Shown here one piece after another: positions 21,500 to 33,125 of a DNA stretch of 64,000 bases. The notes under the pieces are model-generated. The model had not been told where the DNA came from. It saw nothing but the letters and a program-made list of their open reading frames with translations, and did no database searches. Location of the stretch: assembly GCA_029717555.1 (NCBI GenBank), contig JAMDHS010000009.1:248001-312000 (forward strand), written 5' to 3'. This stretch comes from Peribolospora baueri. Its lineage: Eukaryota > Basidiomycota > Peribolosporomycetes > Peribolosporales > Peribolosporaceae. The number at the start of each line of letters is the position of its first letter. The first letter of the stretch is position 1. The position numbers and the translations under genes were made by a program.

Positions 21500-22916
21500 C
21501 TACTGACCGGCGGAAGACTCCGCCTTGATCGCATCCTCGGCAAACACGCCCTGCGATGGCCAGAGCCACCCGAAGGGGTCCTGAGTTCCAAAAAGCGCGC
21601 GCGCGTCAGCCGGTTCTTTTTCTTTTCGTTTTACTGGCTCTTCCTTATCCAACAACTCACCGGCCGATCTCCACTCTGGACGCTCGTCAGCTCCTGCAAT
21701 ACGCGCATGGTCATCGGGCCCGGCTTTTTGCCGTCTCCAAAGTCGACACGAGTCGCTTGTTCGGGCGACCCGTACGAGATGGATCGGACAGGGGTGATGC
21801 CCTGAGGGTGGCAAGGAAGAGGGAGACGGTGGGAGCGATGGAGTGAGCATACTTGACCACGGAAACAAGGCCACTGGACGAGCGTAGAGGCCACGCACCG
21901 CGGCTGTGCCAGCGGCGGCAAACTCGCTAAAGTCGCCCTTGGTGACCTCGTCAAAGAGCACCGGCCGACTTTCGACGTCCCAACCGAACGTTTGCCTGGC
22001 AATGTCGACGACGGTCAGCTTGGTAACGCTGCGCAGGATCGTCTTGCTCTCCGGAACGACGACCTTGGGCTTGGTCAACCCTTGCCGCTTGCCCGGCTCC
22101 GAGTCCGAGTCGACAAAGGCAATGGCGTTGGAGGTGGAGAACTCGTCGATGTACTTGTGCTCCTTGGCGTCGAGGTGGAGGGTGATCGGATATCCGCGCT
22201 GCTTGGCTTTTTTGGTGTGACGGAAGACGGGGGCATAATTACCCGCGAGCTTGGTCGCACCATTGCCCATGGGCGCCGATCGGTCAAAGTCGTCGATCAC
22301 CCAGCCGTCGATGGCGGGTGCGTCGGCGGTGCTGTAGAGCGAACCGGTGGGCGTGCCCCAGATGAGGAAGGTGAAGTGCGAGGGCGGGTCGAGGATGAGG
22401 GAGCCGCCCGTGGCGATGAGCAAGGGGCGGAGGTAAAACGAACCTTTGGCGGCGTAGCTGGGCGATGGTAGAGAGACGCGAATGAGCTCCGAGGCGAACG
22501 GCTGACTGACTGACTCGTCCAGCGTCTCGAGCAACTCACGGAGAGTAAGGCGGTACGAAATCCAAGTTTCCGGCGACGACGAGCTTGCAAGCCTCGAGGA
22601 AGACCTCCTCCGGGACCTCGGGCAGGGAAGCGACGACGGCGGTCTTGTTGAGCCTCGCCGCGTTGTCCTTGGGCCTGAAGATGCGGACGTTGCCATCCTT
22701 GGAGCGGAACGCCTTAAGGCCCTCAAAGCCGGCCTGTCCGTAATTGAGGGCGGTGGAGGCGACGTGGATGGAGAGGTAGGGCGACGGGTTCCACTTGGGG
22801 CCCGACCAGCGGCCGGTCTCGGTGGTGTACTCGTAGGAGACGTAGCCGTTGACGGGCACGATATCAAACTTGAGGTTGTCCCAGTCGACCGACGGGTTGG
22901 GGGCGGGGACGGACAT
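21500..22916 (-). CDS. Branched-chain amino acid aminotransferase-like, PLP class IV
   Basis: Exons 22916-22540, 22457-21899, 21801-21661 and 21580-21500 give 385 aa. Family blocks: SIHVASTALNYGQAGFEGLK, VRIFRPKDNAARLN, SFYLRPLLIATG, and KLAGNYAPVFRHTKKAKQRG with the PLP lysine in KLAGNYAP. Further on are IDEFSTSN, VTKLTVVDIARQTFGWDVE and a C-terminus DPFGWLWP. The enzyme exchanges amino groups between Leu/Ile/Val and 2-oxoglutarate. The EFSTSN form of the motif fits the fungal TOXF-like branch better than yeast BAT1/BAT2, so the exact amino acceptor is uncertain. There is no obvious mitochondrial presequence, which suggests a cytosolic enzyme. Divergent from the hydrolase gene, sharing a 580-bp upstream region. 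Confidence 0.85.
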
Positions 22917-23496
22917 GGCGTGGCGGCGGCGAAGGGGGTCGAGGGGCGTTCAGGAAGGAGAATGGAGGAAGGAGGATGAGGATGAGGACAAAGATGAAGA
23001 CAAGAATGAGGATAAATACGAAAACGAAGACGAGAAGCGTCCTCTCCGCCCTCTTCTTGACTCTGACTCGTCCCCATCGTCGGGTCGTCGGGTCGGGAAG
23101 ACATCGGCGCTAGGCGGCGATATCCGCTTGGCTGGGCCCCACCCGGCTTCCTTCGGCCACCTCCGCCGCGGTCGTGAGGAGACGTCGGTCTGCTTCGTCA
23201 CAGTCGGCACGTCACATGCGCCGCCGTACGAACGAGGTTCGCTGTGCAGACGTCGTCGTCGAGTGTCTTCTGGAGCGAGAGATCGGGTCAGGCAATGACT
23301 GTCAACGCTGCGACAGCGACGTGAAAGGTGGTGGTGGTCCTGGTCGTCGTCGCTGGTCGTCGTCGTCGTCGTCGTAGTCGGATCAACTGTTCTTGCTCGC
23401 ACTCCGTCTTTCCCCACGCTCATTCCCGCCCAGCTCGCCAGTCCTCGCCGCCGTCCATCAGAGGGGATACTTTCAAATCACCACCACCGATCCAAG
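22917..23496. promoter_or_regulatory. Shared divergent promoter region
   Basis: Lies between the ATGs of the aminotransferase (minus) and the hydrolase (plus). It contains a GA-rich imperfect hexamer tract (GATGAG/GACAAA type) at about 22970-23035 and CGTCGT runs near 23350-23375. No specific factor site recognised. Confidence 0.4.
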
Positions 23497-24655
23497 ATGG
23501 CACACGCCAACCATTCTCTCGCCCACCCCGAATTTCGTGTGAGCATCACCCGCGGCAACGTCTGACCCGCCGCCGCGCTCATCTCTGCCGCTGCTGCCGC
23601 CGCCGCCGCCTCTTCCCCTACCCGTTTCGCAGCTCTTCCTCTCCGCCTTCCCAGGCTTGCCCTCCCACAAGGCACCCAATGACCCCGACGGTGGCATGCG
23701 CGCCGCCTTGGCCGCCTCCCAACGCCCCCCCTTGCCCGACCCCTCGCGGGTGGAGCTGTCCGACTTGCACGTCGACGGGCCCGACGGGGTCAAGATTCGT
23801 CTGCTCGTCGTCAGGCCCGCCGCACGCGTGAGGCGGCAGAAGAAAGAGGGCGAGCTCGAGCCGGTCGTGCTCGTCATTCACGGCGGCGGCTTTGTGACCG
23901 GCACGCCGGAGATGGACTTTCCCATGCTCGCCTACTTTGCCGAGCACGGCCTCACCTCCATCTCTCCCGAATACCGCCTCGCGCCCGAGCACCCGTTCCC
24001 GGCCGCCTTTGACGACGTGGCCGCCGCCTACGACTGGCTCGTCCGACCCTCCACCTTGGCCAACCACGGCTTTGACCCTTCGCGCCTCGCCCTCTTCGGC
24101 TCTTCCGCCGGCTCCACGCTCGCCTCCTACCTCGCCATCCGCAGCGCCAAAGCGGCGCTGGCCGATCAGCCCGGCGGCGCGGGCGACAATCGCGCCCGTC
24201 TCAAGCTCGTCTTCCTCGACTCTCCCAACCTCGACCCTAGTCCGGCAAAGACGGAGGGCAGCCCGGCAAGCCTGGGAGGCGAGTTGGACAAGGAAGGCTA
24301 CTCGATCTGGTCGAACCAGAACACGGTCGACATGGAGCCTTACATCTTTCCTCACGGTGCAGCCGAAGCCAGCAAGGACGGCGTGTCGGCGTTCGCCAAC
24401 ACGCTGAGCGTGAGCGCACTCCGCGAGCTCCGCCCCTTCCTCCCGCCGCACCACCTCCAGATTTGTGAGAGAGACGTGTTGAGACAAGGCGGGATCGAGT
24501 ACGCGCACAAGTTGCTCGACGCTGGCGTGTCGACCGGCGTGAGGGTATGGAGGGGTTGCACGCATGCGTTCATCAGCATCAACACCAACCTAGAGATCGC
24601 CGACAAGGCGAGAGCCGAGACCGTGCGCGCCATCCTCGACGCCTTCGAGTGGTGA
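23497..24655 (+). CDS. Alpha/beta hydrolase of the hormone-sensitive-lipase (HSL) group
   Basis: Exons 23497-23538 and 23633-24655 give 354 aa. The oxyanion motif HGGGFVTGTPEMDFPM and the nucleophile motif LFGSSAGSTLASYLA (GxSxG) define the HSL/GDXG esterase group. RLAPEHPFPAAFDDV is the usual block between them. The catalytic Asp is probably in QICERD or nearby, and the His in RGCTHAFI. These enzymes cleave esters of small or medium substrates; the natural substrate is unknown. The start was chosen for an ATG followed by a clean CGT|GTGAGC donor, joining in phase to LFLSAFPG. No signal peptide, so probably cytosolic. Confidence 0.82.
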
Positions 24656-24954
24656 CCCGGCCTGGCCTGCCTGGCCTCGACCCACCTCACCCCTTCTACC
24701 CTTGTTCGTCTCATTTACTCTGCCATCGTTCACGCAAAAAAGGATAAATGAAAAAAGCGAGACCGAGCCTTGGACTCTCTCTCTCTCTGTGCGGCAAATG
24801 CCGATTTCTCCTTCCCGTCCAATCGCATCGTCTTTCTGTGCTGGCCATGGTTACAATTTATCTGGGCGATCAGTCAGTCAGTCACGATTGATCGATGAAA
24901 GACTACGTGTTCCTTGAAATATTCTGCTTCTGCTTCTGCTTCTCCCTCCTACTT

Positions 24955-27051
24955 CTACTTCTTGGCGTCAAGGAACAACACGTCCTCGTGCGGCGTGCCC
25001 TTCCATCCCCTCGCCTCATAATCCTCAATCGAGGCAAGCATATGCAAGACAGTATCCTTGAACGAGTGATAATGCACCTCGAGCATCTCCCGCGCCTTGT
25101 CGCCCTTGAGAATGTTCTGCTTCACCGTCTTGCCAGCCCCGGGCGTACCCCGAGGGAAGGTGTACTTCGCCAGCTTCTCCTTGGGCACGTGCGTCGTTAG
25201 GATGTCTGCCACGTCTTGCCACGTCCAGGGTCCGTTGGACGTGGCGCTTTTTTGGAGCGCGAGCGGAGTGAAGGGAAGAGAAGGGAACAGCGCGAGGCGA
25301 GGTGAAGCGGGATCAAGAAGGTGGTAAGGAGGAGCGGGCGGAAAAGAGTCGACTCACAAGCGCTGGTTGCCGGCGTCCCGTCGCATGAGCGCCTCCACGT
25401 GGGCCTTGGCCACATCGCGGACGTCGACTGAGCGCGGGCGGGTGGGTGGAAACAGCGAGCAGGAAGGAGAGAGGCAGAGTTAGCGCGAGGACCAGACCTC
25501 CTCCAAGTCGTCCCCACTCACCCTCGTTCCCCCCCGGCCCGGGAAGGTCGCTCTCCTTCTTCTGGCCGTGCAGGAAACCGTAGAAAGAGGCGACGCTCGT
25601 GTTGAGCTTGTCGGGGGAGGTGACCTCGTGGATGATAGGGCCGAGCACGAAAGGCGGTTGGATGGTGACCAGGTCGAATTTGGGCTGTTCGGCTTCCATG
25701 ACTGTGGACCGAAGTGAAAGACAGACGCGGGAGACAGACGCGGGAAACAGACAGACGCGGGAGACAGACAGCAGCAGGATGAGCGACGGCGTGTGTGTGA
25801 TGAGGTCTCCTACCAAGCTTGTGCGAATCACACTCACACTCCCATGCCGACTTTTCAGCGAGGACCTTGGAAGATCGGTAAACCTCTGACGAGAGAAGCA
25901 TGGCGAAACATGAACGCCATCCATCGTCAGTGACGAGAACGGACCGGACCGGGATGTCTACCCACCGATGGCAGGCGCGTTCTTTCCTTCCTTCTCCAAG
26001 ACCGCTGGCGAGTGGTTGTTCCACTGAGCGACGACGGCGGGTGCAGAAAGAGGACGGAGGGGAAGGTGAGCACTCGGCCGAAAGAGACGGGCCGAAGGAG
26101 AAGCGGGAAGCGAGGACGAACGTCTTCTTCGGTGAACACGGTCACAGGAGGCTTAGGCTCGATGATGGCGGCGAAGGAGGACGTGACTGTGGCACAAAGT
26201 GATCGGCGTCGTCAGCGGAAGGGATGGGCCAGGGCACGAGCAGGCGAGTATTGTGTCTTGGCCGTCAACGACTCACCAACGACGCGCCTGACGGACAATC
26301 TGGTGGAAGAGCGAGGCGGAGTAGATCAGATCAGCACTTATTCGAACGCACAGCGGCTGAGGTGAGATGTGGGCCGAGGTAACCGGCTTACCCGTGCTGA
26401 TGAACCGACTTGAGCAAGTTGCGCGTGCCATTCACGGCGGGGTTGACGAGGTCTGTCGGTCGGGGGGACAGACGGGGAAAGACTTTGAGTGACAAAAGGC
26501 GGCACGAGGGACGAGAACGCTTCGCCGACTTACCCTTGTAGGGATCTTCAATGTTGTAGTGGAAAGGAGAGGCGGTGTGCAGGACGCCGTCCATACCCTT
26601 CACGGCCTCATCGAAGCCGCCCTCCTGTGACGATCCGAGAGGCGAGTTAACACGAGTTCCACACCTCTGCTCCTCGCTCTCATGCGACGACTGCGACTGC
26701 GCGCTCGCACCTTCTCGAGGTCTTCGACGACGACGTAGCTGAACCTGTCGCCATATCGCTTGAACAGCTTGGCGAGGTACTTGCCCTTCTCCGCCGAGCG
26801 CACCGTGCCCCGAACGGTGTGGAGACGCTCGAGGAGCTGGTGGCAACAGTGAGCGGCGATGTAACCGGAGGCGCCTGACGAGGTGAGAAGAGGGAGAGGG
26901 GGGTGCAGGACGTCCAAGTCGGTCCGATCCGGTCGGTCGGTCGGTCAGTCAGTCAGTCTGTAGCGAGGGAGCGCGCGCGGTCGAGCTCTCTCTCTGTCAG
27001 CAGGCGCTCACCGGTGACGAGAATCTTGGAGTGATCCAGGACGGCAACCAT
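24955..27051 (-). CDS. Dihydroflavonol-4-reductase/GRE2-like extended SDR
   Basis: Eleven exons: 27051-27012, 26874-26711, 26624-26534, 26452-26392, 26287-26277, 26186-26122, 26023-25966, 25885-25838, 25701-25522, 25427-25358 and 25246-24955. All phases fit, giving 359 aa. The Rossmann motif ILVTGASGYIAAHCC lies at the N-terminus, followed by VRGTVRS. VVVTSSFAAI holds the catalytic Ser, and VYRSSKVLAEKSAWE holds the Y-x3-K pair. FDLVTIQPPFVLGPI and VDVRDVAKAHVEALMRR are standard for NADPH-dependent aldehyde/ketone reductases of the DFR/GRE2/methylglyoxal reductase group. The substrate cannot be told. Exon 5 is only 11 nt and is required for the KRVVVTSS-type strand. The exon 6 donor is GTTCGT, weaker than the others. 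Cytosolic by lack of signals. Confidence 0.85.
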
Positions 27052-27959
27052 GCTGTGTTGTCTAGTCTAGTCCAGTCTTATCTGTCTGTCTGTCTGCCTG
27101 CTTTCGAGGTATGGTCGTCGATGGTGGTGGAGGAACGAGAAGTCGGCTGCCGGCGGCCTCCACTCGGCATCGACGTTCGATCGCTGACCAAGAACAATAA
27201 CAACAGATCGCCGCTACGCATCCGTCGTCGTCGTCTTCTTCTTCCTCCTCCTCGTCACCTCCACACGGATGGGCGACTGCCGAACCGCCATGCTACGATA
27301 CGAGAACGGGCCCGTCGCCCAACACCACCTCCAATTCCATCCATCGCTGTCCCGACCAGACTGGATCGACGGCCAGTCTGGCTTCGATCGGCTGGTTTGG
27401 GGGGTGATTGCATCGCGCGGACTTAACTGGACAAGTTGTCCGGTCCGAGTCCCGTGTCGCGAGACGCCGGCGGCGATCGAACGATCGACGTCGATCGACG
27501 ATGATGGGCGTCCCGGACGGCTGGGCCCTGCTCTCTCTCCCTCATCATCTATTTATTCACGCGCGCCCATGTTCCTTCTTCGCCTCCCGTGCACAATTCA
27601 GACAAGACGTGCGATGAGTTGGATGCGATGCGATGTGATGCGGACGCGACGAGGCGCAGTGCGGTGCGGTGGAAAAAAAAGGTCACGCAGACGGTCGTTC
27701 AGACGTGCCGTCAATGAAAAAAAGACTTCAGCGCGCCTGTGGCGAGGGGGACGACGAGAGAGAGAAAAAGAGAGAGCGCGGTCGGAGGGGCATCTTTGAG
27801 CGTGAAGACGACCCAAGGGCGACGACAGCTAGCCTGGTCGATCCTGCGGCCCCGCCTCTATATAAACTAAAGGAAGGAGATTACACTCGTCTGTCTATAC
27901 ACCACCACCCCTTCGCATGGCACCTCTCGTCTCGTCTCGTCTCATCACGCCGTCCCCCC
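27052..27959. other. Intergenic region
   Basis: Upstream region of the SDR gene and 3' flank of the mitochondrial exchange-related gene. Only biased shadow ORFs and short A-, AG- and GATGC-type low complexity. No RNA gene seen. Confidence 0.4.
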
Positions 27960-29286
27960 TCATCGCTTCCTCTCCACCTCCACCTTGACTTCCTCCCCCA
28001 CATCGCCCGGCCCGCCCTCGGCGAACCGCGCGGCGGCCTGCAGGCGCGCCCTCTCCACGTCGGTGCGGAGGAGCGGGGAGATCTGGAAGGTGGCGAGCAG
28101 CGGGTGGACGTGGTAGGACTTGAGGAGCATGGACGGGTTCAAGTCTGGGTTGGCCTCCGTTCGTGATCGCGACGTCGACGTCGCCGTCGATGACGATGAC
28201 GACTTGTCCGCCACCATTTTCTTCTCCTTGTCCTCGGCGGCCGGTGAAGGAGAGGGAGACGGAGGGGGACTCCGGTAGATGTCGTCTAGGTCAGCGGACG
28301 GAGTCGGCATGAGAAGGTCTGCGCTGAGAAGATCGGAGAGATACTGAGAGGATTTCATGGCTGCAAGGACGAGGTGGACAGGGGGCCAACGGGGATCGGG
28401 TCACGGGTCAGTCGGAACGCATGGACAAGGCCCCATAACCCAAACCCAACCTCACGCACCCTTCCAATGGCTCCACGCCCTCCATGCGGCATAGAAAAAG
28501 GGAAAGTTGGGGATGACGGGAACGAGGGCGAAGGGCATGGTGATGGGCATCACGACGAGGCACGCGTACAGCCACTTGCGGTGGTGCGGCGTGCGCTTCG
28601 CTGTGAGCTCGCGGAGGGAGATTAGCAGCGGCTGGGGAGAGATCAGGCTGGGCGGATAGAGGAGAGGGACCTGTGGGGGTAACGGACGCGAGCATGAGCG
28701 CGAAGGATCAGGTCACACATCGGCGACGAACATCGACACGCACCACCATCTTCTTTTCCTCTTCCCTCTCCTCCCTTCTCTTCGCTCCCTTGGGAAAGCC
28801 GTCGCCCAGGCTCGGTCCGAGGGCGGGATCGACGCCCTTGAGGGCCCACTCCTCAAAGTCGATGCGGTCCATGAGCCTCTCCCCGGCCCGGTACGTCGGG
28901 CGCTTCCACCATTTTCCCTTCTCCGACGTCGCCAGGCCCAGCCAGAACTCGCTTGCCTTAGCCGAGATGCGCGTTGACAGCGGCGGCTTGGTCGCGGCTT
29001 GCCCTTCGGACGAGGATGATGACGACGATGGTAGTGACGAAGGGCCCGCTTCGCTCGCTGTATCGTCGGTTAGACGGGCAGCAGAAATGGTGACAGGATC
29101 ACGATTTCGACCGTGCGCGGGCGATCCGGAGCTGGCCACACTGCCGGTAGTGGGGATGGGGGAGAGAGAGCCGGCAGGCGTGGCGGCGGCGGTCGAGGTG
29201 GAGGTCTTGAGACGCTGAGCGACAAAGGTGCAGAGGGGAGAGGAGGCGGGAGTCTTGCGTCCCAAAGGGAGAGCGATGAGCCTCAT
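27960..29286 (-). CDS. Mitochondrial K+/H+ exchange-related protein
   Basis: Exons 29286-28744, 28670-28460 and 28360-27960 give 384 aa. Recognisable blocks are RLMDRIDFEEWALKGVDP, VPLLYPPSLISPQPLLISLR, HRKWLYACLVVMPITMPFAL and NFPFFYAAWRAWSHWKA, which fit the fungal family annotated as mitochondrial K+-H+ exchange-related. Two hydrophobic stretches in the second half (LYACLVVMPITMPFALVPVI and PNFPFFYAAW) suggest inner-membrane attachment. The first ~35 residues (MRLIALPLGRKTPASS...) are basic and fit a presequence. The C-terminal third is Ser/Pro-rich with a helical basic/acidic tail. Two donors three bases apart at the end of exon 1 would differ by one Val; I chose GTGCGT. Confidence 0.78.
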
Positions 29287-29932
29287 CGCCGTAGACGTTG
29301 CGGCGGGTGCGGGCGGGGCGAAATGGAAAGAGAAAGAGGGAGGGCAGAGAAGGGTATAGAGGCGCGTTGGGTGTCTAGATGTGGGAGAAGAGATGTCGGC
29401 AAGATGGCGAAGTGCTCTTTGATTCTTCGCGGCTGCGTGTCGGTGGAAGGAGGCTCGAAGACGATCGGAGCGTGTCCACGTGCGCGCCGACTTGCGCTCA
29501 CGTCCGACGGCGATCAGAACGACGGCGACGGTTGCAAGTCTTTTCGCTCCCGCTCCTCTCGCGCCAGCATCCTTCGAGGCATGCGCAGGGAGAGGGAGGA
29601 ATGGCGTTATTGCCTGGTGCTCAACGAGAAGCAGACTATCGTCGTCGTATTGGGCAACCAAAACACACAAGGATCACACCGACGAAGCAAAGGTTCCACA
29701 ATTTGACATTTCATTTCTTCTCCTTTGAAAAACGTAAAACAAACAAATCGGCCCCCTTCTTCTCGTCCAAGAGACGAAACAGACAAGGTAGCCAGACACG
29801 TTGACGTTCAGGGATCATTTCACTTTGTTTTAAAAAGACGGGACTGGAGGAAAGAGGAAGAGGGGAAACGGGGATGTTGTTCACAAGGGATGGGTTACCG
29901 CGTTGGCGGCTGACTGGCGCTGTGCACGCCGT
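29287..29932. other. Intergenic region
   Basis: Upstream of the preceding minus-strand gene and downstream of FKBP. No supported feature. Confidence 0.4.
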
Positions 29933-30899
29933 CTACTTGATGCCAAGTAACTCGACCTCGAAGATGAGGGTCGAGTTGGGAGGGATGACCGGGGGGAAGC
30001 CGCGGGGGCCATAGGCGTAGTCGGGGGTGCAGCTACGAGGTGTGAAGGCCGTAGGGACGTGATCAGCGATCGACGCTCGCGCGCGCTGCCCCAGAGACCA
30101 AATCCGCTCAACGACTCACATGAGCCTAGCCTTCTGGCCAACGCTCAACATCGGGACGCTGTGAAGAAAGAAAAAGGTGAGGGGGGCAAGGTACGACCGC
30201 AGGCACGCAGCCGGGGGGGTGGAGCGACTTACCCCTCGTCCCAGCCCTGACGAATGGCGGATAGAGGATAGACGGAGAGCGTCAGCGTACATCCAAAGAA
30301 AACATCGCCACGCCTCTGGGCGTCTTTCTGCCCTCCTGCCACGACCGATGTGAGACACGCGCGCACCTTGATGACACGGCCGACGCCGATGGGCGTCTCG
30401 AAGGGCTGGCCGCGGTCGCGCGAGCTGTCGAACTTGGTGCCGTTCTCAAGCGTACCGACGTAATGGATCTGGACGGTCTGACCTGCGGGCGGTGTGAAGG
30501 CATTGGCAAGCGCGTCGAGGGTGAGTAGAGGGTTAGGAGGGCGGCGGTGACGGCGGATGAAAGGAGGTCGCCGCCGGAGCGAAGGGCCAGAGAGCGGTAC
30601 TCACCCCTCTGGGGGAAAGTCTTGCCGTCACCGGGGGAGATGTCCTCGACTGCGATGGCGGCGAGTGGTATCCGCGGCCACGTTCCGTCGCGGGCGAGAG
30701 GACGTTGTCAGCGTGGAATGGCAGACGACGACCGGCGTCGTCGACGGGGGCGTGGGCCCGGCTCACCTTTGACACCCATGTTGATAGCGCTCGAGAAAAA
30801 GGACCTAGAGAGAGAAGGGGGGAACGGTGGGCGAGAAGCGGCTAGGCGAGCGGCTGAGGTGGTGGTGGTGAGGAAAGAACGGGAGAGGGAGGCGGCCAT
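29933..30899 (-). CDS. FPR1: FKBP12-type peptidyl-prolyl isomerase with two in-frame starts
   Basis: Exons 30899(or 30779)-30767, 30649-30605, 30482-30367, 30246-30233, 30158-30120 and 30032-29933. From the ATG at 30779 the product is 108 aa, the classic FKBP12 size. It starts [16 protein letters not shown] and holds [52 protein letters not shown] and a C-terminus [15 protein letters not shown]12 catalyses prolyl isomerisation and is the receptor for FK506 and rapamycin; the Tyr, Phe, Asp and Trp pocket residues are present. An upstream in-frame ATG at 30899 adds 40 residues, [20 protein letters not shown] and on, rich in Ser/Arg/Ala/Phe with no acid, a textbook mitochondrial presequence. The gene may therefore make cytosolic and mitochondrial forms. 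Exon 4 is only 14 nt. Confidence 0.9.
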
Positions 30900-33125
30900 G
30901 TTATGTATGTCTGTACGTACGAACGGCGCGCTGGCTGGCTTGGGCTGGACGGGCCGGGTTGGCTGTGCGCGTGGGCGAAGTGCAAGTCAAGCAAAGTCAA
31001 GTGGGTCATTTCAGATCGGCAAGTTCGCCCTTACGTCATCCTCATATTCTTTTCGCCGCCCTAACCCTACTCCTGTCTGACGTGCTCGCCCGCGGTTGAC
31101 ACCGCGTTTCGCCGCGCAACTGCGGCGCACGCCATGGCCGTTCCAGGCAGTCATCCATCCGTCTCCCTCGATCGTGAGCGGTCACCTCGACTCGTCCCCC
31201 CTCACGCTCGAGTCTGTAGTCGAGTACAAATACCCACGCGGCTGCGAAGGTACAGAGGCACCCTACCTCAGCTCCCTGTCTGAATTGAGGCGCCTCAGCT
31301 CCCTGCTCGAATCACCGGCACTCTAGCATTGCCCACCTACCGCTTTTAAACCCCCGTCTGAATGCCAGGAGAACCCCCGGCAGAATGAGTAGGAGTGGTC
31401 TCCCTCTGTTCTGAGGTCGTGCCTCGCTTCTCCAGGTTCACATCCTGTGGCCATGTTGACGACTTACAAAAGGCCGAGGGCCGCAGAGGACCTCCCGCTC
31501 TCTTTCCCCTCGCCATCTCTTTCGCTATTATTCCCAGACTCGAGAAACGGAAGCGTCAAGGATATCTTTATCCTCCTCGGGCCATTCTGATGCTGCCTAC
31601 ATCAATGCCAGCCAGTGAGTCCTTGTTTTGGCTGTAGCTTTCCTCTTGCCTTCTTCAACTGATTTCTCTTGTAGAGCGGTCAGCCAGCTACCCTTTACGA
31701 ACAATGGAAGCGATCGAATGGATTGTTGGAGTTCGACAAACCAGAAGATATCCCACCCGGTGTGGCGGGAATGGAGGTCCTTTGCACCATGCGCATGCTC
31801 CGACAGGTGCAGGGTTGGCTCGACATTTTCTGACAACCTTCTGGTCATACAAAACGCCAGACGACCTGGTGCAGCTGGCGTCCTCGGCTGCGATGTTCTG
31901 CTCTCGAACCTCACATAAGATCAGTCGCCTGATGTCCGTCGCCATTTGGCGCCTTCGACACCCTCAGCAAAGGGGACCAGGCTCGTGCGCAGGTCACTTG
32001 AGTGCGACAACGTTCCTGGTCCACCAACGTGCCTGTCATATCTGGATCCCCTTTGATCGCGTCTTTGAGGATGCCAAGCTCCTCAAGTAGCTGACGATGA
32101 TACCCTCGGCTCGGTTCGGGCATGGGAAGGAAAACCGCTTTACTTTCTCGTTTGGTCGGTGAAGGGCCAGGCAGGCGACGAGGTGAGCAGTCGAGAGCGC
32201 TTCCTTGACGACCCCCTGCACGTCCTGGTCGCGTTCATCATTATCTCACGCGCAATGGACTATGCCCGTTAATGATTTCGAACGCAAATTCAGGTTCCAC
32301 TTAGATTTTATCACTTGGCAGAAGGCCATCTCAGGAACGGTGTTCCCCCAGCGGGCGATCGACCCGAGAAAGCGCAGGGCGGAAAGGGATGACGACGGAC
32401 AATGTTCTCTCTCGTCAGACGATGGCCAGTGAAGATGAGGGCGATAAGAAGAAGCAGGCGTGTAGAGGGACACAGTCAAAGCTGAGCATGGCGAACATTA
32501 GGTCTGTGCCGGGCACAATCCTCCCCAAAGGCAAGGCCAAGCGTGCCAGGGAGCAGGCTACGGACGCACTCTACGAGGCGATGGAGAAGCTGGCGTAACT
32601 ACTTAGTGCAAGAACCCGTTGAAGAATTTTTGTCTCGTTCGTCCCTTTGTAACCATGCAGTCTTCCAGGTGGTCTTAAGTCTCTCATCCATGTCCCGCCA
32701 GTCTTACGAATCCGTTTGTAGATATGACATCTGGGAGCAGGAAACCGTTGGTCACCATGGCACACCCTTCCCTTCTCGGTCTCCACCTCCCGCTGGGCTC
32801 GAATGCCCAAGGTCCTCTACGGTACGCATGGAGAGTCACACCCGGACGCTCGAGCGGCTCCTCGCCTCCTTCATACACGTGCCTTTCCCGCCCAACGACC
32901 ACGGTCGCGAGCTGGAGACATGTGAAGGAGGCTCGGCCCTCGGCGAGAGATGTAGGAAGACGATAGTTGAAGTGATTGACAGACGAGAGGGTGGATTCAA
33001 GCCGATTCGATTCGTCTTGCGACAGCGAGTTTCGTATCGCCTCCTTCCGTCATCGGAGTGGTGTGTTTGGTGCGTCTCGTCCACTCCTCAAAAAAGTAGA
33101 TAACATCCGTCCGCCCGCCCGTCCG
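30900..33125. other. 2.2 kb stretch with unassigned coding-like fragments
   Basis: No complete gene can be supported. Several plus-strand pieces look protein-like: 31454-31590 (MLTTYKRPRAAEDLPLSFPS), 31678-31835 (LYEQWKRSNGLLEFDKPEDI) after an intron-like GTGAGT...TTGTAG interval, 32261-32432 (MPVNDFERKFRFHLDFITWQ) and 32419-32598 (KAKRAREQATDALYEAMEKL). They are in different frames and I recognise none. They may be parts of one poorly spliced or decaying gene, or chance. Confidence 0.3.

Noticed and set aside
21500-23104. 534-codon minus-strand ORF as a single exon
   Set aside because: Only its middle part is the aminotransferase exon; the ends read through introns and upstream DNA.
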